Source: WTAW01 sp050115915 (GTDB taxonomy: Bacteria; Acidobacteriota; Aminicenantia; Aminicenantales; Aminicenantaceae). Taken from it: a DNA stretch of 5,576 nucleotides. The notes beneath the pieces are model-generated. The model did no database searches and was not told the DNA's origin. It saw only the letters and a list, made by a program, of their open reading frames with translations. Positions 1 through 5,576 of the stretch are shown here, one piece after another. Made by a program: the position numbers and the translations under genes. The stretch covers positions 1 through 5,576 of the forward strand of contig JASFPP010000240.1 of assembly GCA_050115915.1 (NCBI GenBank), given 5' to 3'. The first letter of the stretch is position 1. Each line of letters begins with the position of its first letter.

Positions 1-705
1 TTCAACTCGCCGATGGGAGCCCTGAGTAGTTCAACGGATGTTTCCATTCGCGGATTGAATAAAATCTTGGACGGATTGGAGGAGTTTGGTACTTTACAGG
101 AATTTAAAGACGATCAAGAGATGCAGCGAGCAGTCTCGGTGCTGCGGGATAATTTGCTGACCTCCACGAATGCGCGGGAGCGTCTCAGTACGATCATTAC
201 ACGATTAAAACAGTTTGCCAGGATGGATTCACTAACGTTGCAAGAATGCGATATCAATAGCGGTATTGAGAGCACCTTGAGCGTGCTTCAACAAGAAATG
301 GAGGACCGAATCCACGTGGTGAAAGAATTTAAAGAGCTGCCCGAAATCAAATGCTATCCCGGTGAGTTGAATCAGGTCTTTCTTAACCTGATCCGCAACG
401 CCGTACAGGCGATCGAGGATAAGGGGACCATCACGATCAGGACCTGGCCGTCAGAAACACATGTCTTCATCGAGATCACGGATACAGGGTGTGGGATCGA
501 ATACGAGAAGCTGAAGGATCTTTTCGAGCTGAACTTCACCAGGAGCGAGTCAAGGGTAAAGCTGGGTCTTGGTTTAGCGATCTCCTATCAGGTGGTCTCC
601 CGGCACAATGGTGAGATCCTTGTTGAGTCCCAACCGGATAAAGGCAGCAAGTTCACAGTAATCCTCCCCATCGATCTGCAAAATAACACATCTCCTTCTC
701 ATTGA
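1..705 (+). CDS. Sensor histidine kinase, C-terminal part (5' end outside window)
   Basis: The reading frame is open from the first base and ends at TGA 703-705, leaving 234 residues. The first residues, FNSPMGAL, match the part of a HisKA-type H-box just after the phosphoacceptor (usual form H-E-x-N-x-P-x-G), so the histidine should lie two codons upstream of the window. Numbering from base 1, a helical DHp region is followed by the HATPase_c domain: N-box NQVFLNLIRNAVQA (124-137, with N129 and N133), G1 box DTGCGI (161-166), F-box around LFELNFT (174-180), and G2 box LGLGLA (188-193). It should autophosphorylate and pass phosphate to a response regulator. In the G2 box a Lys (K187) stands where the first Gly of the usual GxGLGL would be; GLGL itself is intact. 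The protein ends soon after the ATPase fold, with no receiver domain attached. The sensor part and the partner regulator are not visible. It differs in subtype from the downstream kinase and need not work with it. Confidence 0.93.
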   Translation, partial: FNSPMGALSSSTDVSIRGLNKILDGLEEFGTLQEFKDDQEMQRAVSVLRDNLLTSTNARERLSTIITRLKQFARMDSLTLQECDINSGIESTLSVLQQEMEDRIHVVKEFKELPEIKCYPGELNQVFLNLIRNAVQAIEDKGTITIRTWPSETHVFIEITDTGCGIEYEKLKDLFELNFTRSESRVKLGLGLAISYQVVSRHNGEILVESQPDKGSKFTVILPIDLQNNTSPSH

Positions 706-861
706 TATATCGTTTTGTTGAAGTAAGACCTCTCCCTCTCCTGCAAGCTATTGGCCAGAAAGTAATGGCGATACAGGATTTGAAACTGCAACTTTAACCG
801 TGTGTAAATGGCACCGGCGATTGACCTCCCATCTTTGTGTGTGATATGTTTTTTTAAAGTC

Positions 862-890
862 GTTGACCAAATCTTGACCAAATCTTGACC
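862..890 (+). promoter_or_regulatory. Triple 11-bp direct repeat, predicted response-regulator operator upstream of kinase operon
   Basis: TTGACC occurs at 863, 874 and 885, separated each time by exactly AAATC, giving a perfect 11-bp period. As heptamers, the second and third units are CTTGACC and the first is GTTGACC. OmpR/PhoB-family regulators bind tandem direct repeats spaced by about one helical turn (the E. coli pho box has a 7-bp unit plus a 4-bp spacer), and a regulator of this family is encoded by the second gene downstream. The array ends 9 bp before a TAGAAT hexamer, the place an activator site takes when it replaces the -35 element. Binding by this regulator is inferred. The repeat itself is directly visible. 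A related array lies at 3685-3724. Confidence 0.72.
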
Positions 891-899
891 CACAGGGGA

Positions 900-905
900 T
901 AGAAT
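900..905 (+). promoter_or_regulatory. Candidate -10 element of the kinase-regulator operon
   Basis: TAGAAT differs from the sigma70-type consensus TATAAT at one position. It lies 9 bp downstream of the last TTGACC repeat. The repeats resemble a -35 hexamer, but none sits at the usual 17-bp distance (the spacers would be 9 and 20 bp). An activator-dependent promoter without a proper -35 therefore fits better than a constitutive one. Transcription would start near 912 and leave a leader of roughly 34 bases before the kinase start. The remainder of the 706-945 gap shows no convincing hairpin-plus-T-run terminator and no small gene. Confidence 0.42.
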
Positions 906-945
906 CTCTTCTGGGAAGATGTTAATCTCACCGATGGAAGACTGA

Positions 946-2976
946 ATGCGAAATTTCCAGGTTCGCCGTCCGGCCTGGCTGCGTTTTCTCTTGAGTCCAA
1001 GCCAAAGACTCGTAGGCGTCTTTATTATCTTTATTCTTCTGCCGGGCGCGTTTCTCGGTGTTTTTGCGCTGAGGGTATTGAGACAGGAGGAGCAGTTCGT
1101 CAGACAACGCACACGCGAACGCATGGAAAGGGTAGCCAGAGAGATCGGTAACGAACTGGCTTTAGAGTTCAGCCGGTGGGAAGAGGCCATTCGGCTAGCC
1201 TCAAGGGAGGGATCGTTGGATGCCGATTCTTTTCCTGATATCATCCGCGAGGTTTTTAAACAGCCTGGCGGAGGTTTGCTTTTGTTAAAGTCGGAAGAAG
1301 GCCTCGAAATATTCCCTTCCAGCGCTTTGCCGTACATGTTTGTACATGCCCCCGCACTACGCATCCCGACAAGCCGACTTCCTGCTTCCTTTGTCAGGGC
1401 TGAATCGCTTGAAATTGGGCGCAAGGATTATCGGCGTGCCATTCTTGCCTACCGAGGACTGTTGGAATCTGGCGATGCCGAGCTACGGCCTCTCCTGCTA
1501 CAACGGTTGGCCAGGACTCTCCGGAAGGCCGGTAAGCTCGATGAGGCAGCCAGCGTTTACAGGGAACTTCAACAAATGGATGCGATTTGGATCGGGGGGT
1601 TGCCATCCGATCTCATTGCCCGATTCGAGCTCTGTTCCCTCGCCGCCGAGCGCAATAACAATGCTGAGCTGGCATCCAGAGCCTTGGCTTTATATCGCGA
1701 TCTAACAGCAGGGAAGTGGATCCTGGATAAACCGCGATACCTGTACTATTCTGATCGCTGCCGCTCCTGGTGCCAGAAGAGTCCAGTTGAAGATATTGAG
1801 TTCAATCGGCTCCGAATGGTGGAGGAAAACAAGCTCGCCCTTTCCAGCGCGGTCGAGAAACTCTTGAACGAGCCAAAGAGGGTTCTATATAGCAAAACGG
1901 AAACGCATCTTACTTTCTGGAAATCCAATCCGCTTAGAGCAGTTGTCCTCTCCGAAAGCCTCTTGGAAGCGCATTGGTGGCCACGGATTATATTAACTCA
2001 GGGGGAAGATCTTGAAGCTGTTCTGTACTCGGCCGATGGACATGCCCTTTTTGGATCAACTCCGGCGGTGACGCCGCCTTTCGCTTTAATGTATGATGTC
2101 TCGATCGATGAAATGCCCTGGCGTATTCAGGTTTGGCCTAGAGAGCCCGCGATGATTTATGCAGATATTCGGCAGAGGCAAAATCTGTCTGTCGCGATTC
2201 TGGCTTTTGTTGTGGTGTTTCTTCTCTTCGGAAGCTATTTCACAGTGCGAATCGTGAGACGGGAACTCGAGATCGCCAGGATGCGGGCCGACTTCGTCTC
2301 AACTGTTTCTCACGAATTCCGATCGCCACTCACGGGAATTCGACAGTTAGGTGAAATGCTACTCGACGGGCGTGCTACTGAGAAAATGAAGCAGCGTGAA
2401 TATTTTAAGATGATCGTTCAAGAGAGTAACAGGCTAACCCGACTTGTGGAGAATATCCTCGATTTTTCCCGTATGGAAGAGGGCCGCAAGGAGTACCGAT
2501 TTGAACCGTTGGACACCTCCCGATGGTTGCGAAGCCTGGTTTCCGATTTTGAGGCGGGGATTGTGACTGAAGGGATGAAGGTAGAAACAGAAATTCCCGA
2601 AGGACTTCCCTCGATTTCGGCAGATAGCGAAGCGCTAGGATCCGCAGTACACAACCTGCTTGACAATGCGGTGAAGTATTCCCCCGGTGCGAGAACGGTT
2701 TGGCTCGATGCAGAATCTGTAGGCGGCGAAGTGAGGATCGTTGTCCGGGATAGGGGAGTCGGTATTTCCGAACTTGACCGGAAGCACATCTTCGATCGTT
2801 TTTATCGAACGGATGGTGAAATCTCGAGGCGAATCAAGGGGGCCGGACTCGGACTCAGCCTTGTCCGGCACATTGTGAGGGCTCATGGCGGGAGGGTGGA
2901 ATTCGAAAGCCAGGAGGGTGAAGGTAGCACATTCTCCATTCGGATTCCCGCTCAAACGGTCATGGGAGGAGGCTAA
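946..2976 (+). CDS. Transmembrane sensor histidine kinase with TPR-like extracytoplasmic domain
   Basis: This 676-residue kinase starts at ATG 946, directly after an in-frame TGA (943-945), with a GGAAG ribosome site five bases upstream. A basic N-terminus leads to membrane helix 1 (about 22-42), a charged and probably coiled segment (45-70), and a large extracytoplasmic region. That region contains a pair of TPR-like helical hairpins (about 152-210, with GRKDYRRAILAYRGLL and AGKLDEAASVYREL) and a beta-rich membrane-proximal part (about 335-402). Membrane helix 2 spans 414-434. The cytoplasmic part has H-box SHEFRSPLTG (phosphoacceptor H456), N-box NLLDNAVKYSPG (N574), G1 box DRGVGI (602-607), F-box IFDRFYR (615-621) and G2 box GAGLGLSL (632-639). 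Only about 14 residues join helix 2 to the DHp helix, so a HAMP domain is absent. It should autophosphorylate and act on the regulator encoded one base downstream. The sensed ligand is unknown; TPR folds usually bind proteins or peptides. Cys272 and Cys276 lie in the sensor region. Confidence 0.93.
   Translation: MRNFQVRRPAWLRFLLSPSQRLVGVFIIFILLPGAFLGVFALRVLRQEEQFVRQRTRERMERVAREIGNELALEFSRWEEAIRLASREGSLDADSFPDIIREVFKQPGGGLLLLKSEEGLEIFPSSALPYMFVHAPALRIPTSRLPASFVRAESLEIGRKDYRRAILAYRGLLESGDAELRPLLLQRLARTLRKAGKLDEAASVYRELQQMDAIWIGGLPSDLIARFELCSLAAERNNNAELASRALALYRDLTAGKWILDKPRYLYYSDRCRSWCQKSPVEDIEFNRLRMVEENKLALSSAVEKLLNEPKRVLYSKTETHLTFWKSNPLRAVVLSESLLEAHWWPRIILTQGEDLEAVLYSADGHALFGSTPAVTPPFALMYDVSIDEMPWRIQVWPREPAMIYADIRQRQNLSVAILAFVVVFLLFGSYFTVRIVRRELEIARMRADFVSTVSHEFRSPLTGIRQLGEMLLDGRATEKMKQREYFKMIVQESNRLTRLVENILDFSRMEEGRKEYRFEPLDTSRWLRSLVSDFEAGIVTEGMKVETEIPEGLPSISADSEALGSAVHNLLDNAVKYSPGARTVWLDAESVGGEVRIVVRDRGVGISELDRKHIFDRFYRTDGEISRRIKGAGLGLSLVRHIVRAHGGRVEFESQEGEGSTFSIRIPAQTVMGGG
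2964..2972 (+). promoter_or_regulatory. Ribosome binding site for the response regulator, inside the kinase 3' end
   Basis: The purine run GGGAGGAGG encodes the kinase's final glycines and lies five bases before ATG 2978. It fixes the regulator start there, not at an in-frame ATG at 2885 that would add 31 residues with no receiver-domain counterpart. The layout suggests translational coupling of kinase and regulator. Confidence 0.8.
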
Positions 2977-2977
2977 G

Positions 2978-3661
2978 ATGAAGGCACGTATCCTTGTTGT
3001 GGAAGACGAGCCGACGATTGCGACAGGCCTGCAGGACGACCTAGAATTAGAAAATTTTACCGTGGAGGTTGTCGGGGATGGCATTGCGGCGCTGCGCCGA
3101 ATCCTTCAAGAAGAATTCGACCTCATTCTGCTCGATGTGATGCTGCCGGGCATGGATGGCTTCGAAGTCTGCCGGGAAGCGCGTTTAAAGGGCAACCACA
3201 CTCCGATCATCATGCTTACGGCAAAAGGACAGGAGGTGGATAGAGTTGTAGGGCTGGAACTGGGCGCAGACGACTACGTCACGAAACCCTTCAGCCGGCG
3301 GGAACTCATCGCTCGTATTAAAGCAGTTCTGCGCCGCGGACGAGAGCGCTCAAAACTCGGCGGAATCTACCGTTTCGGCGACATCACCGTAAATTTCGAC
3401 CGTTTTGAGGTTTTGCGGGGAGGCAAAAAGATCGATCTGACTGCCATGGAATTTAAGCTGCTGCGGGTCTTCCTCGAGCACCGTGGCCAGGTCATTACGA
3501 TCGATGATCTGCTCCAGAAGGCCTGGGGCCGTGACGCTGTCCTGACAGACCGGGTTGTCTACACGCACGTTAACCATCTCCGCAACAAGCTGGAAGAAGA
3601 TCCCCAGGAGCCCCGCTTCCTGATCAGCGTGCGTGGTATCGGTTACCGCTTTGACGGGTAG
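2978..3661 (+). CDS. OmpR/PhoB-family two-component response regulator
   Basis: This 227-residue protein has the usual size for the family. The receiver domain (about 3-119) shows acidic pocket E9-D10, phosphoacceptor D53 in LILLDVMLPGMDGF, T81 in the LTA motif, switch residue Y100 and K103 in the TKPF motif, so all residues needed for phosphorylation are present. A short linker leads to a winged-helix DNA-binding domain (about 130-226) with the typical LTAMEFKLLRVFLEHRGQV segment, a recognition-helix region TDRVVYTHVNHLRNKLE, and the family's terminal hairpin VRGIGYRFDG. The start is set by the ribosome site at 2964-2972 and by the canonical MKARILVVEDE opening. The gene lies one base after the kinase stop, so the two are almost certainly co-transcribed and cognate. 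Its likely binding sites are the 11-bp direct-repeat arrays at 862-890 and 3685-3724, because this family binds tandem repeats of that period; this is inferred, not shown. Activation versus repression cannot be settled from sequence, but the promoter spacing favours activation. Confidence 0.96.
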   Translation: MKARILVVEDEPTIATGLQDDLELENFTVEVVGDGIAALRRILQEEFDLILLDVMLPGMDGFEVCREARLKGNHTPIIMLTAKGQEVDRVVGLELGADDYVTKPFSRRELIARIKAVLRRGRERSKLGGIYRFGDITVNFDRFEVLRGGKKIDLTAMEFKLLRVFLEHRGQVITIDDLLQKAWGRDAVLTDRVVYTHVNHLRNKLEEDPQEPRFLISVRGIGYRFDG

Positions 3662-3684
3662 AGGCGTTTGAAGGAAGTGGCTGA

Positions 3685-3724
3685 CTTGACTGAAACTTGA
3701 ACGAAGCTTAACCCGTCCTTGGAG
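3685..3724 (+). promoter_or_regulatory. Second 11-bp direct-repeat array, predicted operator of the secreted TPR-PD40 gene
   Basis: Heptamers CTTGACT (3685), CTTGAAC (3696), CTTAACC (3707) and a weaker CTTGGAG (3718) follow one another at exactly 11 bp. They match the CTTGACC units upstream of the kinase in sequence, orientation and period, although the spacers differ (TGAA, GAAG, CGTC against AAAT). Conservation of the unit with diverged spacers is what a protein-binding site looks like, as opposed to a recent duplication. The gap 3662-3774 shows no clear terminator hairpin, so some read-through from the regulator gene into the PD40 gene remains possible. Confidence 0.65.
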
Positions 3725-3744
3725 CAGAGGAAGTGATGATTCCA

Positions 3745-3750
3745 TATTAT
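3745..3750 (+). promoter_or_regulatory. Candidate -10 element of the TPR-PD40 gene
   Basis: TATTAT differs from TATAAT at one position and begins 20 bp after the fourth repeat unit. A weaker alternative, GATGAT at 3735-3740, lies 10 bp after that unit and so matches the spacing seen upstream of the kinase more closely. Either would place the transcription start downstream of the possible ATG at 3736, which supports the start at 3775. Confidence 0.3.
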
Positions 3751-3763
3751 GTCTCCGAGAGCG

Positions 3764-3768
3764 GGAGG
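3764..3768 (+). promoter_or_regulatory. Ribosome binding site deciding the TPR-PD40 start
   Basis: GGAGG lies six bases before ATG 3775, the best-placed Shine-Dalgarno sequence in the gap. It supports ATG 3775 over the in-frame ATG at 3736, which has a weaker AGAGG five bases upstream. Confidence 0.75.
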
Positions 3769-3774
3769 TGCAAA

Positions 3775-5576
3775 ATGAAAAAAATAAATTTATTTTTGAT
3801 GATCATTTTGGCGATGGCTTTAATCACTGCGAAGGCTGATTTTACGGCGCAAGGTTCCCAGTCCGCAGAGGTTCTTCTCGGTGCCGCTCTTCATCAAGAA
3901 GAGGTGGAGGGAAACTACGAAGCGGCAATAGAGACTTACAAGAAGCTACTCGCGGAATTTCCGAACAATCGTCCGTTAGCGGCCCAAGCTCAGCTCCGCA
4001 TCGGAATGTGTTATGAAAAACTGGGCTATGCCGAAGCTGTAAAGGCCTATGAACTTGTACTGCAGAAATATGCCGACCAACCCGAACAGGTGGCAGCTGC
4101 CCGGGATCGACTGGCTGCACTGCGCGTGGAAAAGCCGGCAGGCCTTACCGTAACGAAAATCGAACTCCCGGAGGATCCATACTTCGAAGTCCAATCTCTG
4201 TCTCCCGACGGGACAAAAATGGCGGGTTTGGTTTATGGTAAAGGGCAGAATATTGCTGTCTACCACCTGGTCACCAAGCGTATCAAATCGATCACACATT
4301 TAGACTGGAGCAGAGTGACTAACAATGCCATATGGTCTCCCGACGGGAAGGAGATTGTCTATCTGCAAATAGGTTCAGGCGGCATTCCAAAAAACAAAGA
4401 AGGTAAGATCGAAAATCTTTTCCTGATGGCCTCCACGTTAGAGGGTAAAACCAGGTCAATCTTCAGTACAGAAGCTGACCTTCCAATACCTTTGACCTGG
4501 CTGCCTGACGGCAGCGCAGTGGTGGCTTACGTGGTGCTTGCGCCTTGGATGATAGAAGTCAAAGGCATGAACCTTGGTCTCGTTTCTGCCACAGGGGGAT
4601 CCTTTAAGGCGCTACATCCTCTTGAGGGGGCCTTTCATTTGGAGCGTTCCATGCGGGGAAGTAACGTCTTCACGGATGTTTCCCCGGATGGAAGATACAT
4701 CGTTTTTGCGGATGGCCCCAAAATTACCGAGCAGAACATCTATTGCATAAGTTCAGATGGAAAATCGCACCATGTACTGATCGATCATCCTGCAAACGAC
4801 ATCCAACCTTGCTGGTCTCCCGATGGGGATCATGTCGTCTTTTTAAGCTTCCGATCGGGAGCCAAGGCCCTCTGGGGCGTTAAGGTAAAGGACGGCAAGC
4901 CTGCAGGGGATCCCTTCGTCATTAAAGAAATGGAGCGGGGTACAGATTTGATCAGTTGGACCGCTCGGGGCTTGGCCTATAGAAATTTGATTGATATGAA
5001 TGATGTGTACCTGGTGCCGGTCAATCCTGAGACAGGGGAACCGGTCGGCGAATTGAAACAGCTGGATTATTCTCCTCCAGGATGCAATAGGATGGCTGTT
5101 TGGTCGCCTGATGGGAAGCACATCGCATTCTTTTCCGCTGAAAGAGCAGGACAGCCTGGACAGGGTAACATTGTCCTAATGGCTGTTGAAGGAGGACAAA
5201 CCCGCGAGTTTAAGATACCCATGGATACCTTCCTTTTACCTTACATGGGCGGCCTCAGGTGGATGCCGGACAGCAGCGGACTGGGTTTCATCGGGCCCGG
5301 AAAAAAGGGTGCGACTCTTTTCCGGTTTACTCTGGCGTCCGAAAAATGGGAGACCTGGCCGATTAACGCACCAGGCTGGGCTAGGATTGAATGGAGTCCA
5401 AGCGGCAAGGCCGTCTTATACCCTAGAGGTAATTCAGGGATAATTGAGCATGACCTTGAAACCGGGGACGAGCGAACCATTTACCGGCCCGAAAAAGAGA
5501 AAAACGTCGTCAGCGTTCTTCGGGATCTTAAGTTTTCAAGGGATTATAAAAAGCTGGTTTTCCATAGGTCAGATGT
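3775..5576 (+). CDS. Secreted TPR + PD40 (TolB-like) beta-propeller protein, 3' end outside window
   Basis: The frame is open from ATG 3775 to the window edge with no internal stop, giving 600 residues so far. The N-terminus is a clear Sec signal peptide: MKK, a hydrophobic core (4-18), and an A-K-A motif at 19-21 that predicts cleavage before D22. There is no lipobox Cys, so the product is probably soluble in the periplasm or secreted. Residues about 33-116 form two TPR-like hairpins (GNYEAAIETYKKLLAEFP, then AEAVKAYELVLQKYAD). From about 140 onward come repeated PD40 blade motifs: SPDGTK (143), WSPDGKE (187), LPDGSA (243), SPDGRY (303), WSPDGDH (347), WSPDGKH (443), and degenerate ones MPDSSG (497), WSPSGK (540) and SRDYKK (588). 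Such propellers, as in TolB, serve protein or ligand binding; no catalytic residues are evident in the visible part. At least nine motifs imply a large or double propeller, or a further domain past the edge. The preceding operator array suggests control by the adjacent two-component system. Confidence 0.9.
   Translation, partial: MKKINLFLMIILAMALITAKADFTAQGSQSAEVLLGAALHQEEVEGNYEAAIETYKKLLAEFPNNRPLAAQAQLRIGMCYEKLGYAEAVKAYELVLQKYADQPEQVAAARDRLAALRVEKPAGLTVTKIELPEDPYFEVQSLSPDGTKMAGLVYGKGQNIAVYHLVTKRIKSITHLDWSRVTNNAIWSPDGKEIVYLQIGSGGIPKNKEGKIENLFLMASTLEGKTRSIFSTEADLPIPLTWLPDGSAVVAYVVLAPWMIEVKGMNLGLVSATGGSFKALHPLEGAFHLERSMRGSNVFTDVSPDGRYIVFADGPKITEQNIYCISSDGKSHHVLIDHPANDIQPCWSPDGDHVVFLSFRSGAKALWGVKVKDGKPAGDPFVIKEMERGTDLISWTARGLAYRNLIDMNDVYLVPVNPETGEPVGELKQLDYSPPGCNRMAVWSPDGKHIAFFSAERAGQPGQGNIVLMAVEGGQTREFKIPMDTFLLPYMGGLRWMPDSSGLGFIGPGKKGATLFRFTLASEKWETWPINAPGWARIEWSPSGKAVLYPRGNSGIIEHDLETGDERTIYRPEKEKNVVSVLRDLKFSRDYKKLVFHRSD

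Noticed and set aside
862..890. CRISPR or mobile-element interpretation of the short repeats
   Set aside because: The units are about 7 bp with 4-bp spacers, far too short for CRISPR, and there is no transposase, inverted terminal repeat or target duplication nearby.
934..945. Three-codon frame (Met-Glu-Asp-stop) ending directly against the kinase start
   Set aside because: It is too short to judge; such mini-frames arise by chance and no leader-peptide or attenuator structure is visible around it.
699..1424. Antisense open frame of 241 codons covering the intergenic gap and the kinase 5' end
   Set aside because: It is rich in Ser/Arg/Lys with no recognisable domain, lies opposite a well-supported kinase, and runs through the repeat array; this is typical of a shadow frame.
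2885..2977. Extended start of the response regulator at ATG 2885
   Set aside because: The 31 added residues overlap the kinase C-terminus and have no family counterpart. ATG 2978 has a strong ribosome site and starts exactly at the receiver domain.
3662..3684. Terminator between the regulator and the TPR-PD40 gene
   Set aside because: No GC-rich stem followed by a T-run could be found in the gap.
3736..3774. Alternative in-frame start of the TPR-PD40 protein 13 codons upstream
   Set aside because: It would put a polar extension before a complete signal peptide, lies upstream of the likely transcription start, and has a weaker ribosome site. It is not fully excluded.
3842..4299. Two antisense open frames under the TPR-PD40 gene
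   Set aside because: They lie opposite a coding frame with clear TPR and PD40 motifs and show no domain of their own.

Overview
The window looks like chromosomal DNA from a Gram-negative-type bacterium of roughly balanced base composition. It carries two sensor histidine kinases, one OmpR/PhoB-type response regulator, and a secreted protein that joins TPR repeats to a PD40 (WD40-like/TolB-like) beta-propeller. Kinases with TPR-like sensors next to exported TPR-PD40 proteins are a style I associate with Acidobacteriota/Aminicenantota and related deep-branching phyla. That taxonomic guess is an inference from protein style only.

Layout, all on the + strand. Positions 1-705 hold the 3' part of a histidine kinase cut by the window edge just after its phosphoacceptor histidine. 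Positions 706-945 are a non-coding gap with a striking array of TTGACC direct repeats at an 11-bp period, followed by a -10-like hexamer. Positions 946-2976 encode a membrane sensor kinase with a large TPR-containing extracytoplasmic region. One base later, 2978-3661 encodes its cognate OmpR/PhoB-family regulator. The 113-bp gap 3662-3774 holds a second array of related CTTGAC-like repeats, again at exactly 11 bp. Positions 3775 to the window end encode a signal-peptide-bearing TPR + PD40 protein that is still open at the edge.

Working model (inference): the kinase senses an envelope or periplasmic condition through its TPR/beta domain and phosphorylates the regulator. The regulator then binds the 11-bp repeat arrays upstream of its own operon and of the secreted propeller gene. 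The 11-bp period is what tandem binding of OmpR/PhoB winged-helix domains to successive direct repeats predicts, as in the E. coli pho box. The two arrays flanking the kinase-regulator pair would make this an autoregulated signalling module whose visible output is the exported TPR-propeller protein. The left-hand kinase belongs to a different subtype and has no visible partner here.
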